From NCBI RefSeq assembly GCF_001610835.1, contig NZ_CP011270.1, forward strand, positions 3,676,001 to 3,740,000: a stretch of DNA of 64,000 nucleotides, written 5' to 3'. This DNA comes from Planctomyces sp. SH-PL14. GTDB taxonomy: Bacteria; Planctomycetota; Planctomycetia; Planctomycetales; Planctomycetaceae. The notes under the pieces are model-generated. The model saw only the letters and a program-made list of their open reading frames with translations. It had not been told where the DNA came from and ran no database searches. Positions 27,277 to 36,694 of the stretch are shown piece by piece (within the stretch, counting starts at the first letter, position 1; each line of letters begins with the position of its first letter). Position numbers and translations under genes: made by a program.

Positions 27277-29856
27277 ATGCCCGAACCGCTGTCTCGCGAC
27301 GAACTGGCCGCCCGGTATCTCGAGCAGCTCCCCTACGCCCCCTACCCCATCCAGGAAGAAGCCCTCCTGGCCTGGTACACCTCGGAAGAAGGAGTCCTCG
27401 TCTGCGCCCCCACCGGCACCGGCAAGACCCTCATCGCCGAAGCCGCCCTCTTCGAAGCCCTGCACCTCGGCAAAGTCGCCTACTACACCACCCCGCTGAT
27501 CGCTTTGACGGAACAGAAGTTCCGGGAGATGCAGGACGCCGCTGAACGCTGGGGGTTCTCCCGCGAGGACGTCGGCCTCGTCACCGGCAACCGCCGCGTC
27601 AACCCGCAGGCCAAGGTCCTCGTCGTCGTCGCCGAGATCCTGCTGAACCGCCTCCTCAACGCCGAAGAGTTCGACAACTTCTCGGATGTCTGCGCCGTCG
27701 TGATGGACGAGTTCCACAGCTTCAACGACCCCGAGCGCGGCGTCGTCTGGGAACTGTCACTGACCATGCTCCCCAAGCACGTCCGGCTGATGCTCCTCTC
27801 CGCCACGGTCGGCAACACCGCCGAGTTCATGATCTGGCTCCGCGGCAAGCACGGCCGCAAGGTCGACCTCGTCCAGGGGACCGAGCGGAAGGTCCCGCTC
27901 CACTTCGAGTGGGTCGGCTCGCGGCTCCTCAACGAGCAGCTCGAAATGATGAACCAGGGAGCGGACGATGGCCGCCGCGTCCCGGCCCTCCTCTTCTGCT
28001 TCAACCGGGCGGAGTGCTGGAACGTCGCCGAGCAGCTCAAGGGGAAGGACATGCTGGGAGACGGCCAGCAGAAAAAACTCGTCGAGGCCATGGAGGGCTG
28101 GGACTGGAGCGGCGGCGCGGGCCCCAAGCTCAAGCAGATCCTCCTCCGCGGCGTCGGCGTCCACCACGCGGGACTCCTCCCCAAGTTCCGCCGCCGCGTC
28201 GAAGAACTGTTCCAGAAGAAGCTGCTGTCGGTCTGCGTCTGTACCGAGACCCTGGCGGCGGGGATCAACCTCCCGGCCCGGTCGGTCGTCCTGACGTCGC
28301 TGATCAAGGGGCCGCGAGGGAAGAAGACCGTCATCGATGCCAGCTCGGCCCATCAGATGTTCGGCCGCGCGGGCCGGCCGCAGTTCGACTCGCGAGGCTT
28401 CGTCTTCGCCCTCTCGCATGAGGACGACGTCAAGATCCTCAAGTGGAAGGAGCGGTACGACCAGATCCCCGAGGACACCAAGGATCCCAACCTGATCCGG
28501 GCCAAGAAGGCTCTCAAGAAGAAGATGCCCACGCGGCGGAACACGGAGCAGTACTGGAACGAGCAGCAGTTCCAGAAGCTGATCGCCGCCCCGGCCGCCA
28601 AGCTCGCCAGCCGGGGCCAGATCCCGTGGCGGCTGATGGCCTACATGCTCTCGCTCTCGCCGGACGTCTCGCGGCTGCGGACCTTCGTGCAGAAGCGGCT
28701 CCTCGATGCCGCAGCCGTCGAGAAGGGCGAGCGTCGGCTCAACGAAATGCTCCTGACGCTCTGGTCGGCAGGCTACATCGATCTCGAACCGGAGCCCCCC
28801 GCGGCGCTGCGAACCCGGATCGTCGTCGAATCGACCGGCGCAGCCACGGGCGACGAGGACGACGGAGAAGACGAAGCCCCCCGCCCGGCGGCAGCCCCGG
28901 CATCAAAGGCTCCGGGCGACGGCGAAGCAGACTTCGGCGATGGCCTCGATGACGACCCGGCCGCCGCTGCGGACACAGAGACGGCTGCCGCAGAACCCGA
29001 TGATCAGCCCCCGCCTGCCATAGCCCGGCTCACCTTCGGCGCGGCCCCCGCTCCACTGCCTCCCCCGGCCGCCTCCAAGCCGACCAAGAAGCAGGGAAAG
29101 GTCATCAACCTCACCGGCAAGCCCGCCCCGCCGCCTCCGCCGGAGCTCCCCGCCTACCACCCCGCGCAGGCCCGGCCCACCCCCGCCATGGCCAAGCTGC
29201 TCGCCTTCCGAGCCATCAACCCGGTCTACGGGGCCTGGCTCCTCGACCTGATGGGCTCCGCCGAACGGATCGAGCGGCTGCAGATCTTCGAGAGCGTTCT
29301 GGAAGTCCCCACGTCGCTCCTCTCGCAGGTCCGCGTCCCGCCGCCGGACGTCCTCACCCCCGGCCCGCTCGCCCGGGAGCGGATCGACCAGGAGCTGATC
29401 GCCCGCGGCCTCCTGACCCCGGCCGACATCAACCCGGCAGCGGTGGAAGAAGACCCCGCCGACCGCTTCAACCGCGAACGACGGTTCGCGGTCCCGCTCG
29501 CGGAGAAAGTCCGGATGCTGTTCGACTCCGACTACCCCGGCGTCCTGGAGACCCCGGTCCGCGGGGTCTGGATCGCGGGCGATCTCGAGCAGTTCGGCTG
29601 GGACTTCCACAAGTACGTCAGCGGCCGGGACCTCTCCAAGCAGGAGGGCCTGATCTTCCGCCACCTGATGCGGCTCATTCTCCTCTGCGGAGAGTTCTCC
29701 CAACTGACGCCCCCCAACATGCCCGACGGCGAATGGCGTGATGAGCTCCGCGACCTGAGCGAAAACCTGACGGAAGCCTGCCGCAAAGTCGACCCGGACA
29801 GCACGGATGAAGTCCTCGCGGCACTGGAGGGGGCGGACGTCATCAAGGGGGGATGA
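27277..29856 (+). CDS. Ski2-type DEAD/DEAH-box helicase
   Basis: 859 residues. Superfamily 2 helicase motifs are complete: APTGTGKT (Walker A, 44-51), DEFH (motif II, 144-147), SATVG (motif III), [12 protein letters not shown] (motif IV-V) and [16 protein letters not shown] (motif VI). The pattern with 'GINLPAR' and 'MFGRAGR' is that of Ski2/Brr2/Mtr4-type RNA helicases. A low-complexity Ala/Pro/acidic linker (about residues 520-640) separates the motor from a C-terminal ~200-residue region that may bind nucleic acid. It likely unwinds RNA or RNA-DNA duplexes in RNA turnover. The start ATG 27277 lies 74 bp beyond R5; earlier in-frame residues are translated repeat. Confidence 0.9.
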   Translation: MPEPLSRDELAARYLEQLPYAPYPIQEEALLAWYTSEEGVLVCAPTGTGKTLIAEAALFEALHLGKVAYYTTPLIALTEQKFREMQDAAERWGFSREDVGLVTGNRRVNPQAKVLVVVAEILLNRLLNAEEFDNFSDVCAVVMDEFHSFNDPERGVVWELSLTMLPKHVRLMLLSATVGNTAEFMIWLRGKHGRKVDLVQGTERKVPLHFEWVGSRLLNEQLEMMNQGADDGRRVPALLFCFNRAECWNVAEQLKGKDMLGDGQQKKLVEAMEGWDWSGGAGPKLKQILLRGVGVHHAGLLPKFRRRVEELFQKKLLSVCVCTETLAAGINLPARSVVLTSLIKGPRGKKTVIDASSAHQMFGRAGRPQFDSRGFVFALSHEDDVKILKWKERYDQIPEDTKDPNLIRAKKALKKKMPTRRNTEQYWNEQQFQKLIAAPAAKLASRGQIPWRLMAYMLSLSPDVSRLRTFVQKRLLDAAAVEKGERRLNEMLLTLWSAGYIDLEPEPPAALRTRIVVESTGAATGDEDDGEDEAPRPAAAPASKAPGDGEADFGDGLDDDPAAAADTETAAAEPDDQPPPAIARLTFGAAPAPLPPPAASKPTKKQGKVINLTGKPAPPPPPELPAYHPAQARPTPAMAKLLAFRAINPVYGAWLLDLMGSAERIERLQIFESVLEVPTSLLSQVRVPPPDVLTPGPLARERIDQELIARGLLTPADINPAAVEEDPADRFNRERRFAVPLAEKVRMLFDSDYPGVLETPVRGVWIAGDLEQFGWDFHKYVSGRDLSKQEGLIFRHLMRLILLCGEFSQLTPPNMPDGEWRDELRDLSENLTEACRKVDPDSTDEVLAALEGADVIKGG

Positions 29857-29859
29857 GAC

Positions 29860-29941
29860 CCCGGGTCAAGGGCGGGAGCCCTTGCCGCCGGAGGCACTTC
29901 ACTGAGGAACCGTCCAAGCAACAACGGACGCCCGTAGTCGG
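29860..29941 (-). repeat. R-family fragment, right half (R8)
   Basis: About 80 bp matching only the right part of R on the minus strand: CGGGGTC-type end, an AAGGGC-GGGA-GCCCTT hairpin, the CCGCCGGAGGC box, TTCCTCAGTGAAG-like segment and the CAACGGACG region. It starts 4 bp after the helicase stop and ends just before the HAD gene's ribosome-binding site, so it may serve as that operon's terminator or leader. Confidence 0.6.
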
Positions 29942-29957
29942 CCAAGGAGGCCAACCG

Positions 29958-30470
29958 ATGCGGATCTCGTTCGATCTTGACGACACACTGATCTGCTATC
30001 AGCCGGACGTTCCTCGCGAGCCGCGTCTCGCGTGGTATCAGCGTGTCTTCGTCGGTGACGAACCGCTCCGTCTCGGTTCGCGCTCGCTCATGAGACGACT
30101 TCGCGAGCAGGGCTGGGAGATCTGGATCTACACAACGTCCTATCGCCGGCCGGCCCACATTCGCCGCTGGCTTTGGTGCTACGGAATCCGCGTCGCGAAC
30201 GTCATCAATCAGGATGTCTACGACGCCCACTTGAAGAAGACGCCGCAGCACCGTCCTCCGACCAAGAGTCCGAAAGCCTTCGGGATCGATCTCCACATCG
30301 ATGACCTGGAGGGGGTTCGTCTCGAAGGGGAGACCCACGGGTTCCGCGTCCTCGTCATCCGTCCGGATGATGAAGCGTGGGCGGATAAAGTCTGGACAAC
30401 CACCGAAGAGTTCCGGTGGCGGACGGCTGGCCCGCAGCGGCCAACCGTGGCCCCCGGCGCTTGCGGGTGA
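29958..30470 (+). CDS. HAD-superfamily phosphatase-like hydrolase
   Basis: 170 residues. The DxDxT nucleophile motif is at the N-terminus (FDLDDTL, D6/D8/T10). A Thr/Ser motif II follows in IWIYTTSY, a Lys in the SPKAFGID region, and the acidic motif IV in LHIDDLEGV (D115/D116). The cap is small, and the enzyme probably dephosphorylates a metabolite in the cytoplasm. The start is decided by AAGGAGG 7 bases before ATG 29958; the frame is open further upstream into R8. It is followed after 54 bp by the VOC gene, likely co-transcribed. Confidence 0.82.
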   Translation: MRISFDLDDTLICYQPDVPREPRLAWYQRVFVGDEPLRLGSRSLMRRLREQGWEIWIYTTSYRRPAHIRRWLWCYGIRVANVINQDVYDAHLKKTPQHRPPTKSPKAFGIDLHIDDLEGVRLEGETHGFRVLVIRPDDEAWADKVWTTTEEFRWRTAGPQRPTVAPGACG

Positions 30471-30524
30471 CTTCAGCGGGCGGCACCATGACCACACCGA
30501 TTTCTTTCTCTACCAGGCGCTTCC

Positions 30525-30932
30525 ATGCCAACGAGCCTTTTCATCTCACTGCCGGTCCAGGACGTGACGAAGTCGACCGCGCTCTATGAAGCGATTGGTT
30601 TCCAGCGCAACCCGCAGTTCACTGGCGACGCGACATCCTGCCTTGTTGTCAGTGACACGATCTCCCTCATGCTGGCGTCGCACGAGCAGTTCCAGCAGAT
30701 CTCACCGAGACCGATGGCCGACCCGACGAAAGGCTGCCAGGTCCTCCTCAGCCTCTCGCTCGAGAGTCGGGAAGCCGTTGACGACATGGTGGCGAAGGCC
30801 ATCGCGGCCGGAGGATCGAAGGCCCATGAACCGGAAGATTATGGGTTCATGTACCAGCATGCGTTCTACGATCTCGACGGTCACGGTTGGGGACTGACGT
30901 GGTTCAATCCGAATGCTGCTCAAGTGAGTTAG
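30525..30932 (+). CDS. VOC-superfamily (glyoxalase-like) protein
   Basis: 135 residues with the two-module VOC fold. The N-terminal LFISLPVQDVTKSTALYEAIGFQ and the C-terminal MYQHAFYDLDGHGWGLTWF are typical; the latter carries H/D residues at the positions of metal ligands. The length is usual for single-domain VOC proteins, which include bleomycin/fosfomycin resistance and lactoylglutathione-lyase relatives. Substrate unknown; resistance or isomerase function should not be assumed. It is 54 bp behind the HAD gene. Confidence 0.82.
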   Translation: MPTSLFISLPVQDVTKSTALYEAIGFQRNPQFTGDATSCLVVSDTISLMLASHEQFQQISPRPMADPTKGCQVLLSLSLESREAVDDMVAKAIAAGGSKAHEPEDYGFMYQHAFYDLDGHGWGLTWFNPNAAQVS

Positions 30933-31282
30933 CAAGTCTTCCGGGCATGCGAGAAGGCACTGTTCTGTTGCTCAGAGCGGGTCCCGGGCAGTGGATCCTT
31001 CCGCGAAGTGAGACCTCGGCGACCTGCTGCGCATGCCGTCGACCGCGGGGCTCGGGTCGCGCGCCAGAAACTCGCGGTGCTTGTGCGATGGGATTCTTGA
31101 GCCCTTCTTCCCAAGAATTGAGGGCTTTGTAATGACCGGCGACCGGTTTTTATGCATCGACGGCCGGATTTGCCCGATTGTTAGAGAAGGAAAAAGCGGA
31201 TTGCGCGGATTGACCGGCATTGCGGGAGTAGCTTGCCGGCGTTGAGGGCCCATGACTTGCACCAGGGAAGGGATGTTCAGCC
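30933..31282. promoter_or_regulatory. Upstream region of autotransporter gene
   Basis: A 350-bp gap with no convincing gene. The segment 31130-31230 is unusually A/T-rich for this window (TTTTTATGCATCG, AAGGAAAAAG) and is the likely promoter and 5' leader of the autotransporter. No clear sigma-70 hexamers are called with confidence. Confidence 0.35.
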
Positions 31283-34200
31283 ATGGCCCGAGCGACGGAT
31301 CGCCGGAAGACGTTTCGGAAGGCCTGGAGCGCCCTGCTCCTCGGCGTGGCATCGTCCGCTAGCGTGCAGGGAGCGGATTACACGGTGAGCTCGTCGGCGG
31401 AGTTCGCGCAGGCGATTGTGGACATCAATGCCGATCCGACGGCCGACCATCGGATCATCCTGTCGCAGGACTTCGCGCTCGCCGGGCAGCCGGGGCCCAT
31501 CACGCTCACCGGCGGGTCGCTGACGGTGGTCGGCAACGGTCATGCGATCGACGGTAACGGCCAGTACCGGGCGTTCTTCGTCGAGAGCGGCTCGGTGGCG
31601 CTCGAGAACCTGTCGATCGCCAATGGGCGGGCCCAGGGGGGCGCGGGGGGCGACGGTGCCGGTGGTGGTCTGGGGGCCGGCGGGGCCGTGTTTGTGGATG
31701 CCGGGGGCTCGCTGCGGCTGAAGAACGTCAGCTTCGCCGGGAATGCGGCGGTTGGCGGCAGCGGCGGTGCCAGCGGCACCGGAGGTGGGGGCGGCGGGCT
31801 CGGCGGCAGCGGCGGGAGCGCTTCCGCCAGCGGCGCGGGGGGCGGCGGCCTGTACGGCAACGGCGGAAGTGCCACGTCCACGGGCGGCGCGGGGGGCGGC
31901 GGACAGTCGTTCAGCGGCGGCTCGTCGAACGCGAGCAACGGCGGCGGTGGCGGCGGCGTGACGTCGGCCGGGGGCGACGGGACATCGAGCGGTGCGGGCG
32001 CCGGCGGACTCGGCGCCGATGGCGCGACCCCCGTCGGCGGTGACGGCAGCAACTCGCTCGGTGCGCCCGGTGGCAACGGTGGCAATGGGGGAGGCGGCGG
32101 CGGCGGACAACGCGCGGACGGCGGCGCGGGGGGGACGTTCGGCGGCGGCGGCGGGGCGGCCGCTCCGTTCAGCGGTACGAACTACAACGGCGGCAGCGGC
32201 GGACGCTTCGGCGGTGGCGGCGGTTCGTCAACGGGGATCGGCGGCGACGGCGGATTCGGCGGCGGCGGTGGTGCGGGGAGTACTGCGGGGGGCTACGGCG
32301 GATTCGGCGGTGGCGGCGGCGGGAGCCTCGGCGGCACGCCTGGCGCGAGTGCGTTCGGCGGCGGCGAAGGCGATTCGGCCGGCCAGGGGGGCGGCGGCGC
32401 GGGCTTTGGCGGCGCGCTCTTCGTCGCGCAAGGCGCCAACATCACCATTGAAGAGGGGGTCACCTTCTCCACCAACTCGGTGACGGGCGGCAGCAGCGCG
32501 GGCATCAACGGCCTCGGTGCGGCCGACGGCAACGATCTCTTCCTCATGAGCGGCACGTCGACGACGTTCGACATCGCCGCCGGCCAGACGCTCAGCTTCG
32601 CGCAGCCCATCGGCAACAACGACGGCAACAACTTCGGCGTCGAACTCACCAAGACCGGCGCGGGAACGCTCTCCCTCAGCGGCGCCAGCCCGTGGGTGTC
32701 GACCACCTCCGTCGATCAGGGGACGCTCATCGTCAACGGCACGCTCGGCGCGTTCGACCTCATGTCCGGCCGCATCAGCTCGCTCGAAGTCAGTGAATTC
32801 GGCACGCTCGCGGGGACCGGAACTGTTCAGGGATACCTCGACAACTACGGCCGCATCTCGCCCGGCAACGCCCCCGGCGACATCGGCACGCTCAACGTCA
32901 ACGGCGTCTACATGCAGGGCTCTGAAGGGGTCTACGACGTCGACATCAATGCGGCCGGCCAGAGCGACCAGATCGCTGTCACATACGCCGCTCAACTCAC
33001 GTGCGGCTGCGGACCCGATGGCGGCGATCTGTTCGTCCGCGCTCAGCCGGGGAGTTACACCATCGGCCAGCGGTACACGATCCTGACGACCGGATTCGGC
33101 CTCTTCGACACGTTCGGTCAGATCACAACGTCGGGCCTGCCGTACTTCTGGACGGCGTCCGTCGAGTACGACGCCTTCAACGCGTACCTCGTTCTCAACA
33201 ACGACGGGCTCACGCCGTACGCGCAGACGCGGAACCAGATCAGCACGGCCGCCGCCGTGATGAACACGGCGACCACGACCGACCCGTTGCTGGACAGCGT
33301 CTACAGCTCGATGAGCGGCATGACTGCCGACGGCAAGCAGGCCGCGCTCGATCAGCTGAGCGGCGACCTCTACGGCACCCTCGCTTCGTCAGGGATTCAA
33401 GGGACCACCGCCTGGCTCGGCGCGATCGGCGATCGGCTCCGTCCCAACGGCGCGATGTCGACTGCTGGAGGGGAGGGCCTCGCCAGGACGCAGGCGCTCC
33501 GGCCGCGCGCAGCTCCTGCCCCGCGGACAAGCAATCTTCACTTCGCCTCGTTCGAAGGCGAGAGTGCGATTCGCACGATCGACGCGAGCTCGGATCCCAT
33601 CGTCGATCCGTTCAATTCGAGTGCGACGCGGCGACCTGCGACGGAGTACCGCGGCTGGATCGGCGGTTACGGACTGGGCGGCACCGCCAGCAGCGACGGC
33701 AACGCGCAGGGCTTCCATTACGGCTTCGGCGGCACCGCCTTTGGCGTCGATCGCCGGCTCGGTGACGACATGGTGGCAGGCGTTGCGGGGGGCTATGCCG
33801 GCAGCCAGGTGCGGACCGCCAGCCGCCAGCAGTCCGCCCAGGTCGATTCGTTTCAGGTGGCTCCGTACCTGAGCCGCACCTATGGCCCCGCCTACGTGTT
33901 TGGCGTCGCCGGTTTTTCGTACGACGACTACCAGACGACGCGCCAGCTGCCGGGAGCGGTGACGGCCCGCGGCGACTACACGGGGTACCAGCTTTCGGCG
34001 TACCTCGAAGGGGGCGCGACGTACGCGCTCGGCCGCTGGAACGTGCAGCCGCTCATGAACCTGCAGTACATCGCGCTGCAGCAGGATGGCTTCACCGAAA
34101 CCGGCGCAGGGGGGGCGGGGCTGACGGTGGGGAGCTCGGTGAACGACTCGCTGCGTCCGGGCGTCGGCCTGCGTGTCGCCCGGCCGACGGCGGTCCGCGG

Positions 34201-34465
34201 CGTGATCCTCGTGCCCGACCTCCACGCCCGCTACGCCTATGAACTGCTCGACCCCGACCGCCTGGTGACCGCCAACTTCGGCGGCGTGGTCGGCGGCGGG
34301 TTCCTCACGGCCGGCAATCAGCTCGGCCGCAACTTCGGCCTGTTCGGCCTCGGCCTCAACGCGGCCTTCACCCCTCGCGTCGGCGGCTACCTCGGCTACG
34401 ACGCCACCACCGCCGACCGCACCGTCTCCCACGCCGGCACCGGCGGCCTGCAGATTACGTGGTGA
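31283..34465 (+). CDS. Glycine-rich autotransporter (type V secreted, beta-barrel C-terminus)
   Basis: 1060 residues. A signal peptide (SALLLGVASSASVQGAD) starts a beta-helix-type passenger: ITLTGGSLTVVGNGHAIDG. A region at about residues 115-395 is extremely Gly-rich (GGGGG, GGAGG, GSGG tandem runs) and PGRS-like. Autotransporter-associated beta-strand signatures follow (GAGTLSLSGASPWVS, GTLIVNGTLG, FGTLAGTGTVQG, GRISPGNAPGDIGTLNVNG). The final ~260 residues form a membrane barrel (YRGWIGGYGLGG ... VAGVAGGYAGSQ ... GGYLGYDATT) ending in the aromatic LQITW. It should insert into the outer membrane and display the passenger on the surface as an adhesin or sheath protein. Codons in the Gly-rich part are strongly repetitive. 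Confidence 0.9.
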   Translation: MARATDRRKTFRKAWSALLLGVASSASVQGADYTVSSSAEFAQAIVDINADPTADHRIILSQDFALAGQPGPITLTGGSLTVVGNGHAIDGNGQYRAFFVESGSVALENLSIANGRAQGGAGGDGAGGGLGAGGAVFVDAGGSLRLKNVSFAGNAAVGGSGGASGTGGGGGGLGGSGGSASASGAGGGGLYGNGGSATSTGGAGGGGQSFSGGSSNASNGGGGGGVTSAGGDGTSSGAGAGGLGADGATPVGGDGSNSLGAPGGNGGNGGGGGGGQRADGGAGGTFGGGGGAAAPFSGTNYNGGSGGRFGGGGGSSTGIGGDGGFGGGGGAGSTAGGYGGFGGGGGGSLGGTPGASAFGGGEGDSAGQGGGGAGFGGALFVAQGANITIEEGVTFSTNSVTGGSSAGINGLGAADGNDLFLMSGTSTTFDIAAGQTLSFAQPIGNNDGNNFGVELTKTGAGTLSLSGASPWVSTTSVDQGTLIVNGTLGAFDLMSGRISSLEVSEFGTLAGTGTVQGYLDNYGRISPGNAPGDIGTLNVNGVYMQGSEGVYDVDINAAGQSDQIAVTYAAQLTCGCGPDGGDLFVRAQPGSYTIGQRYTILTTGFGLFDTFGQITTSGLPYFWTASVEYDAFNAYLVLNNDGLTPYAQTRNQISTAAAVMNTATTTDPLLDSVYSSMSGMTADGKQAALDQLSGDLYGTLASSGIQGTTAWLGAIGDRLRPNGAMSTAGGEGLARTQALRPRAAPAPRTSNLHFASFEGESAIRTIDASSDPIVDPFNSSATRRPATEYRGWIGGYGLGGTASSDGNAQGFHYGFGGTAFGVDRRLGDDMVAGVAGGYAGSQVRTASRQQSAQVDSFQVAPYLSRTYGPAYVFGVAGFSYDDYQTTRQLPGAVTARGDYTGYQLSAYLEGGATYALGRWNVQPLMNLQYIALQQDGFTETGAGGAGLTVGSSVNDSLRPGVGLRVARPTAVRGVILVPDLHARYAYELLDPDRLVTANFGGVVGGGFLTAGNQLGRNFGLFGLGLNAAFTPRVGGYLGYDATTADRTVSHAGTGGLQITW

Positions 34466-34932
34466 CGGAATTTGGCGGCTGCGTCCGTCGCATCGTCCTG
34501 ACTCGTCGCCTTGCGCCTGGCCCGAGCGCTCATCGCTCTCCAAGACAGGGGCGTGTCGACCCAATACACCAGCGTCCCTTCCGGCGATCTTGCGACGCGA
34601 ATCAGGCTGAGGTCATTCGACCAAATGGCTCTCCCGGCCTCGGTCGATGCTGGCTTGCCATAATTTGACGTGAAGTCGGCAGTGATTCGGTCGGTTGGAT
34701 CGACCACGGCAATCGCGATGGCCGCCACGGGCCCTATTCGCGAACTCTTCGAATGTCATCGCACCGGACGTACGCCTTTGACGTCGAATCGTTTGGGAGA
34801 TGGCAGCGGGCAATGGGGAAGCAGACCGTCCGTTTTCTTCGCAGAACGTTGCAGATGGGCGAACCAGATGCCGCCAACAACCAGTGGAATGGCACCCACA
34901 CACCCACCAATGGCGGCTTTCGTCGGATCCAT
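34396..34932 (-). pseudogene. Gene with in-frame nonsense codon (membrane-anchored protein)
   Basis: One reading frame of about 178 codons is split by a TGA at 34756-34758. The first part (58 aa from ATG 34932) has a hydrophobic segment (AAIGGCVGAIPLVVGGIWFAH). After the TGA the same frame continues without shift into VAAIAIAVVDPTDRITADF and SEAGRAIW-like sequence with protein-like composition. The base change CGA to TGA would restore it. The 3' end overlaps the autotransporter gene by 70 bp on the opposite strand, so the real end could be shorter. It lies 41 bp after the lipoprotein gene at 34974 and may be part of its operon. It could be a pseudogene or two short genes; function unknown. 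Confidence 0.5.
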
Positions 34933-34973
34933 GCCAGCCCTCCAGTGTCTCAAACGATCGATCTCCCAATAAC

Positions 34974-35759
34974 TCACTTCTCACCGATCAGGACCGAGGA
35001 GTCTTCATTCCACTCAATGAGGGCGGGAGACCAACGGGGAGGACTCTCCTTCCCCGCCCCAATCACCTTGCATACCCACTTGCCTTTCTCTTCGTCGGAC
35101 TTCGCTACGTACAGCGTAATCTCAAGGTGAACGTCTCGCCCGGCCGTGTTGTACCTTCGCAGGTGATTGAGACTTGCCTGGTATGCAGCTTCGGCGACTG
35201 CTTCGTATCGCGGTTTGCTTGCTCCAGGTCCTAGGTACGCGTGTGCGAACCGCATGTCCTCTTTGTCTTCCTTCTGCGAGGAGGCGCGAATCAACTTCAG
35301 CCCTCGAATGTGGGACATCGCGTCGCTGTAGTTCGCGCTCTCGGCTTCAACCTCCTTCCATCTTGCGAGTCTTGCAAGCGTCTCGAACTCCACCTTCTCG
35401 TCGCCTGGAGATGAGCCTTCAATGTCGGCCAACCTGACCCACAGGTACTCCAGTTTGTGTCGTCCGTTGAAGGTCTTCACCTCAGCGAAGTCGCCTTCGA
35501 CTTTGATGACGCGAACATGAACTCCCAAGCCGAGTTTGCCACCGCGCCCCGCGGCCTCGTGGGTCAGGTAACCTACATCGTCCCTTGCTTCGGCCAACTC
35601 GATGGCCCGCCTGAGACCAGCCACGTCGGCTCCGCCGTGGATGCCATCAGGGACCGAGAGCACGTCTCCCGCCTTGATCTTCGGCGCAGGAGGTGGGGCG
35701 GTCTTCGAACAACTGGCTAATGCACACGCGGCAATCACAAACAGCAGAACTGTCCTCAT
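34974..35759 (-). CDS. Lipoprotein of unknown function
   Basis: 261 residues. The N-terminus has a lipobox (MRTVLLFVIAACALASC), with C17 as the lipidated cysteine. A Pro-rich linker follows (KTAPPPAPKIKAG). The rest is mixed alpha/beta without a motif I know; it includes LGLGVHVRVIKVEGDFAEV and a basic/acidic helical section (DEKVEFETLARLARWKEVEAESANYSD). The product should sit on the outer face of a membrane. Composition is less GC-rich than the surrounding core genes, as in the next few genes. First gene of a minus-strand group with the interrupted gene. Confidence 0.7.
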   Translation of the reverse strand: MRTVLLFVIAACALASCSKTAPPPAPKIKAGDVLSVPDGIHGGADVAGLRRAIELAEARDDVGYLTHEAAGRGGKLGLGVHVRVIKVEGDFAEVKTFNGRHKLEYLWVRLADIEGSSPGDEKVEFETLARLARWKEVEAESANYSDAMSHIRGLKLIRASSQKEDKEDMRFAHAYLGPGASKPRYEAVAEAAYQASLNHLRRYNTAGRDVHLEITLYVAKSDEEKGKWVCKVIGAGKESPPRWSPALIEWNEDSSVLIGEK

Positions 35760-35905
35760 GTCTGGCCCTTCGTAGCAGCGATCTTCTCTATTTGCCCTTT
35801 AGCAGTTTCGCCACTCCTGTCCAAGTAACTCGCGAGGTCCATCGGACGATGCGAGCACATGCCATGTCGCGGCAGCTCAACCCGTTTCTGATCCCACCAT
35901 CCGCT

Positions 35906-36088
35906 TCATTTCCAGCCCGTCGCATAGCCGGCGATGACGATCACGATTCCGAAGGCAATCAGCCCTAGGATCGCCGCGAACTTCAGTTCGTCCTGACTCG
36001 GCTGATTCCCGCATCGCGGACATTTGGTTGCCGCGCTGCGTACCCGGAAGATGTAGCCGCAACTCGGGCATACGAACTTCATGGCCAT
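35906..36088 (-). CDS. Zinc-ribbon small membrane protein
   Basis: 60 residues. Two Cys pairs form a zinc ribbon (FVCPSCGYIF ... TKCPRCGNQP), followed by a C-terminal membrane segment (AAILGLIAFGIVIVIAGYA). This layout is common in small DNA/RNA- or membrane-associated ribbon proteins. No enzyme motif is present. Start ATG 36088 (MAMKF) or the inner ATG two codons later. It is 10 bp from the DUF2513 gene and likely in the same transcript. Confidence 0.75.
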   Translation of the reverse strand: MAMKFVCPSCGYIFRVRSAATKCPRCGNQPSQDELKFAAILGLIAFGIVIVIAGYATGWK

Positions 36089-36098
36089 GCCTGTCGCC

Positions 36099-36461
36099 TC
36101 AGAGTTTGATTCCTAGCTTCTCTTCGATCGTCACCTTCGCCAGCGCGTATGCCGCCGAGATCGTGAGCGCGACACCAGACGCTTTCGCCTTCTCGACCAC
36201 AGCGTTCCAGATCGTTTCGGATCGGACTTTGTCTAAATAGTCATGGCCGCGGGGTGTGAGTCCTTCACACTGTGCAGATCCGTATTCCAGCGTGCCGATG
36301 ACGCCATGTACGAATCCTTCCATCTCGAGGAGACGGACGTACTCGTCAAAGTCTGGTCGTGAAAGCCCCTGCTTCGACTGGTCGTAGCCAAAGCTCCCGT
36401 CACTGGGAATCTCTTCGATCTCGATGAGCAGTCCACGAACTACCGCCAAGTCTCGCTTCAT
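36099..36461 (-). CDS. DUF2513-like protein
   Basis: 120 residues. The sequence follows the DUF2513 pattern: MKRDLAVVRGLLIEIEEI at the start, a winged-helix-like middle (LLEMEGFVHGVIG), then LTPRGHDYLDKVRSETIWN and a helical C-terminus. DUF2513 proteins are often found on mobile elements and in prophages; their role is unknown. Its neighbours are small hypothetical and lipoprotein genes of lower GC. It should be cytoplasmic. Confidence 0.75.
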   Translation of the reverse strand: MKRDLAVVRGLLIEIEEIPSDGSFGYDQSKQGLSRPDFDEYVRLLEMEGFVHGVIGTLEYGSAQCEGLTPRGHDYLDKVRSETIWNAVVEKAKASGVALTISAAYALAKVTIEEKLGIKL

Positions 36462-36694
36462 CGATCAGCCCTTACCGTCCACTGCCACTGAGCCCCCATA
36501 GCCCAACCTTCGAAGGCAGTATAATTGACAATACTTCAACGGACACGTGGCCCGGCAGGGTGGCGCTGACGGCCCGTGTGACACAGACGGGGGGCGTGTC
36601 CGCGGCTTTGCGGGTCGGGTGGCACGCTCTGGAAGCTTTCCGCAAGGGTGTGGTCCGGACAGAGGCGACGTCTGTTCCGACGCGGACAACGGGC

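Noticed and set aside
31640-32430. Tandem GGC-rich DNA read as a minisatellite or separate gene on the other strand
   Set aside because: It is in frame with the autotransporter passenger and explained by Gly codons; the opposite-strand frames are Pro/Ala-rich shadows.
34756-34758. TGA read as selenocysteine
   Set aside because: No SECIS-like hairpin is evident after the stop, and the position is in an Arg context (VRPVR before), so an Arg codon mutation is simpler.
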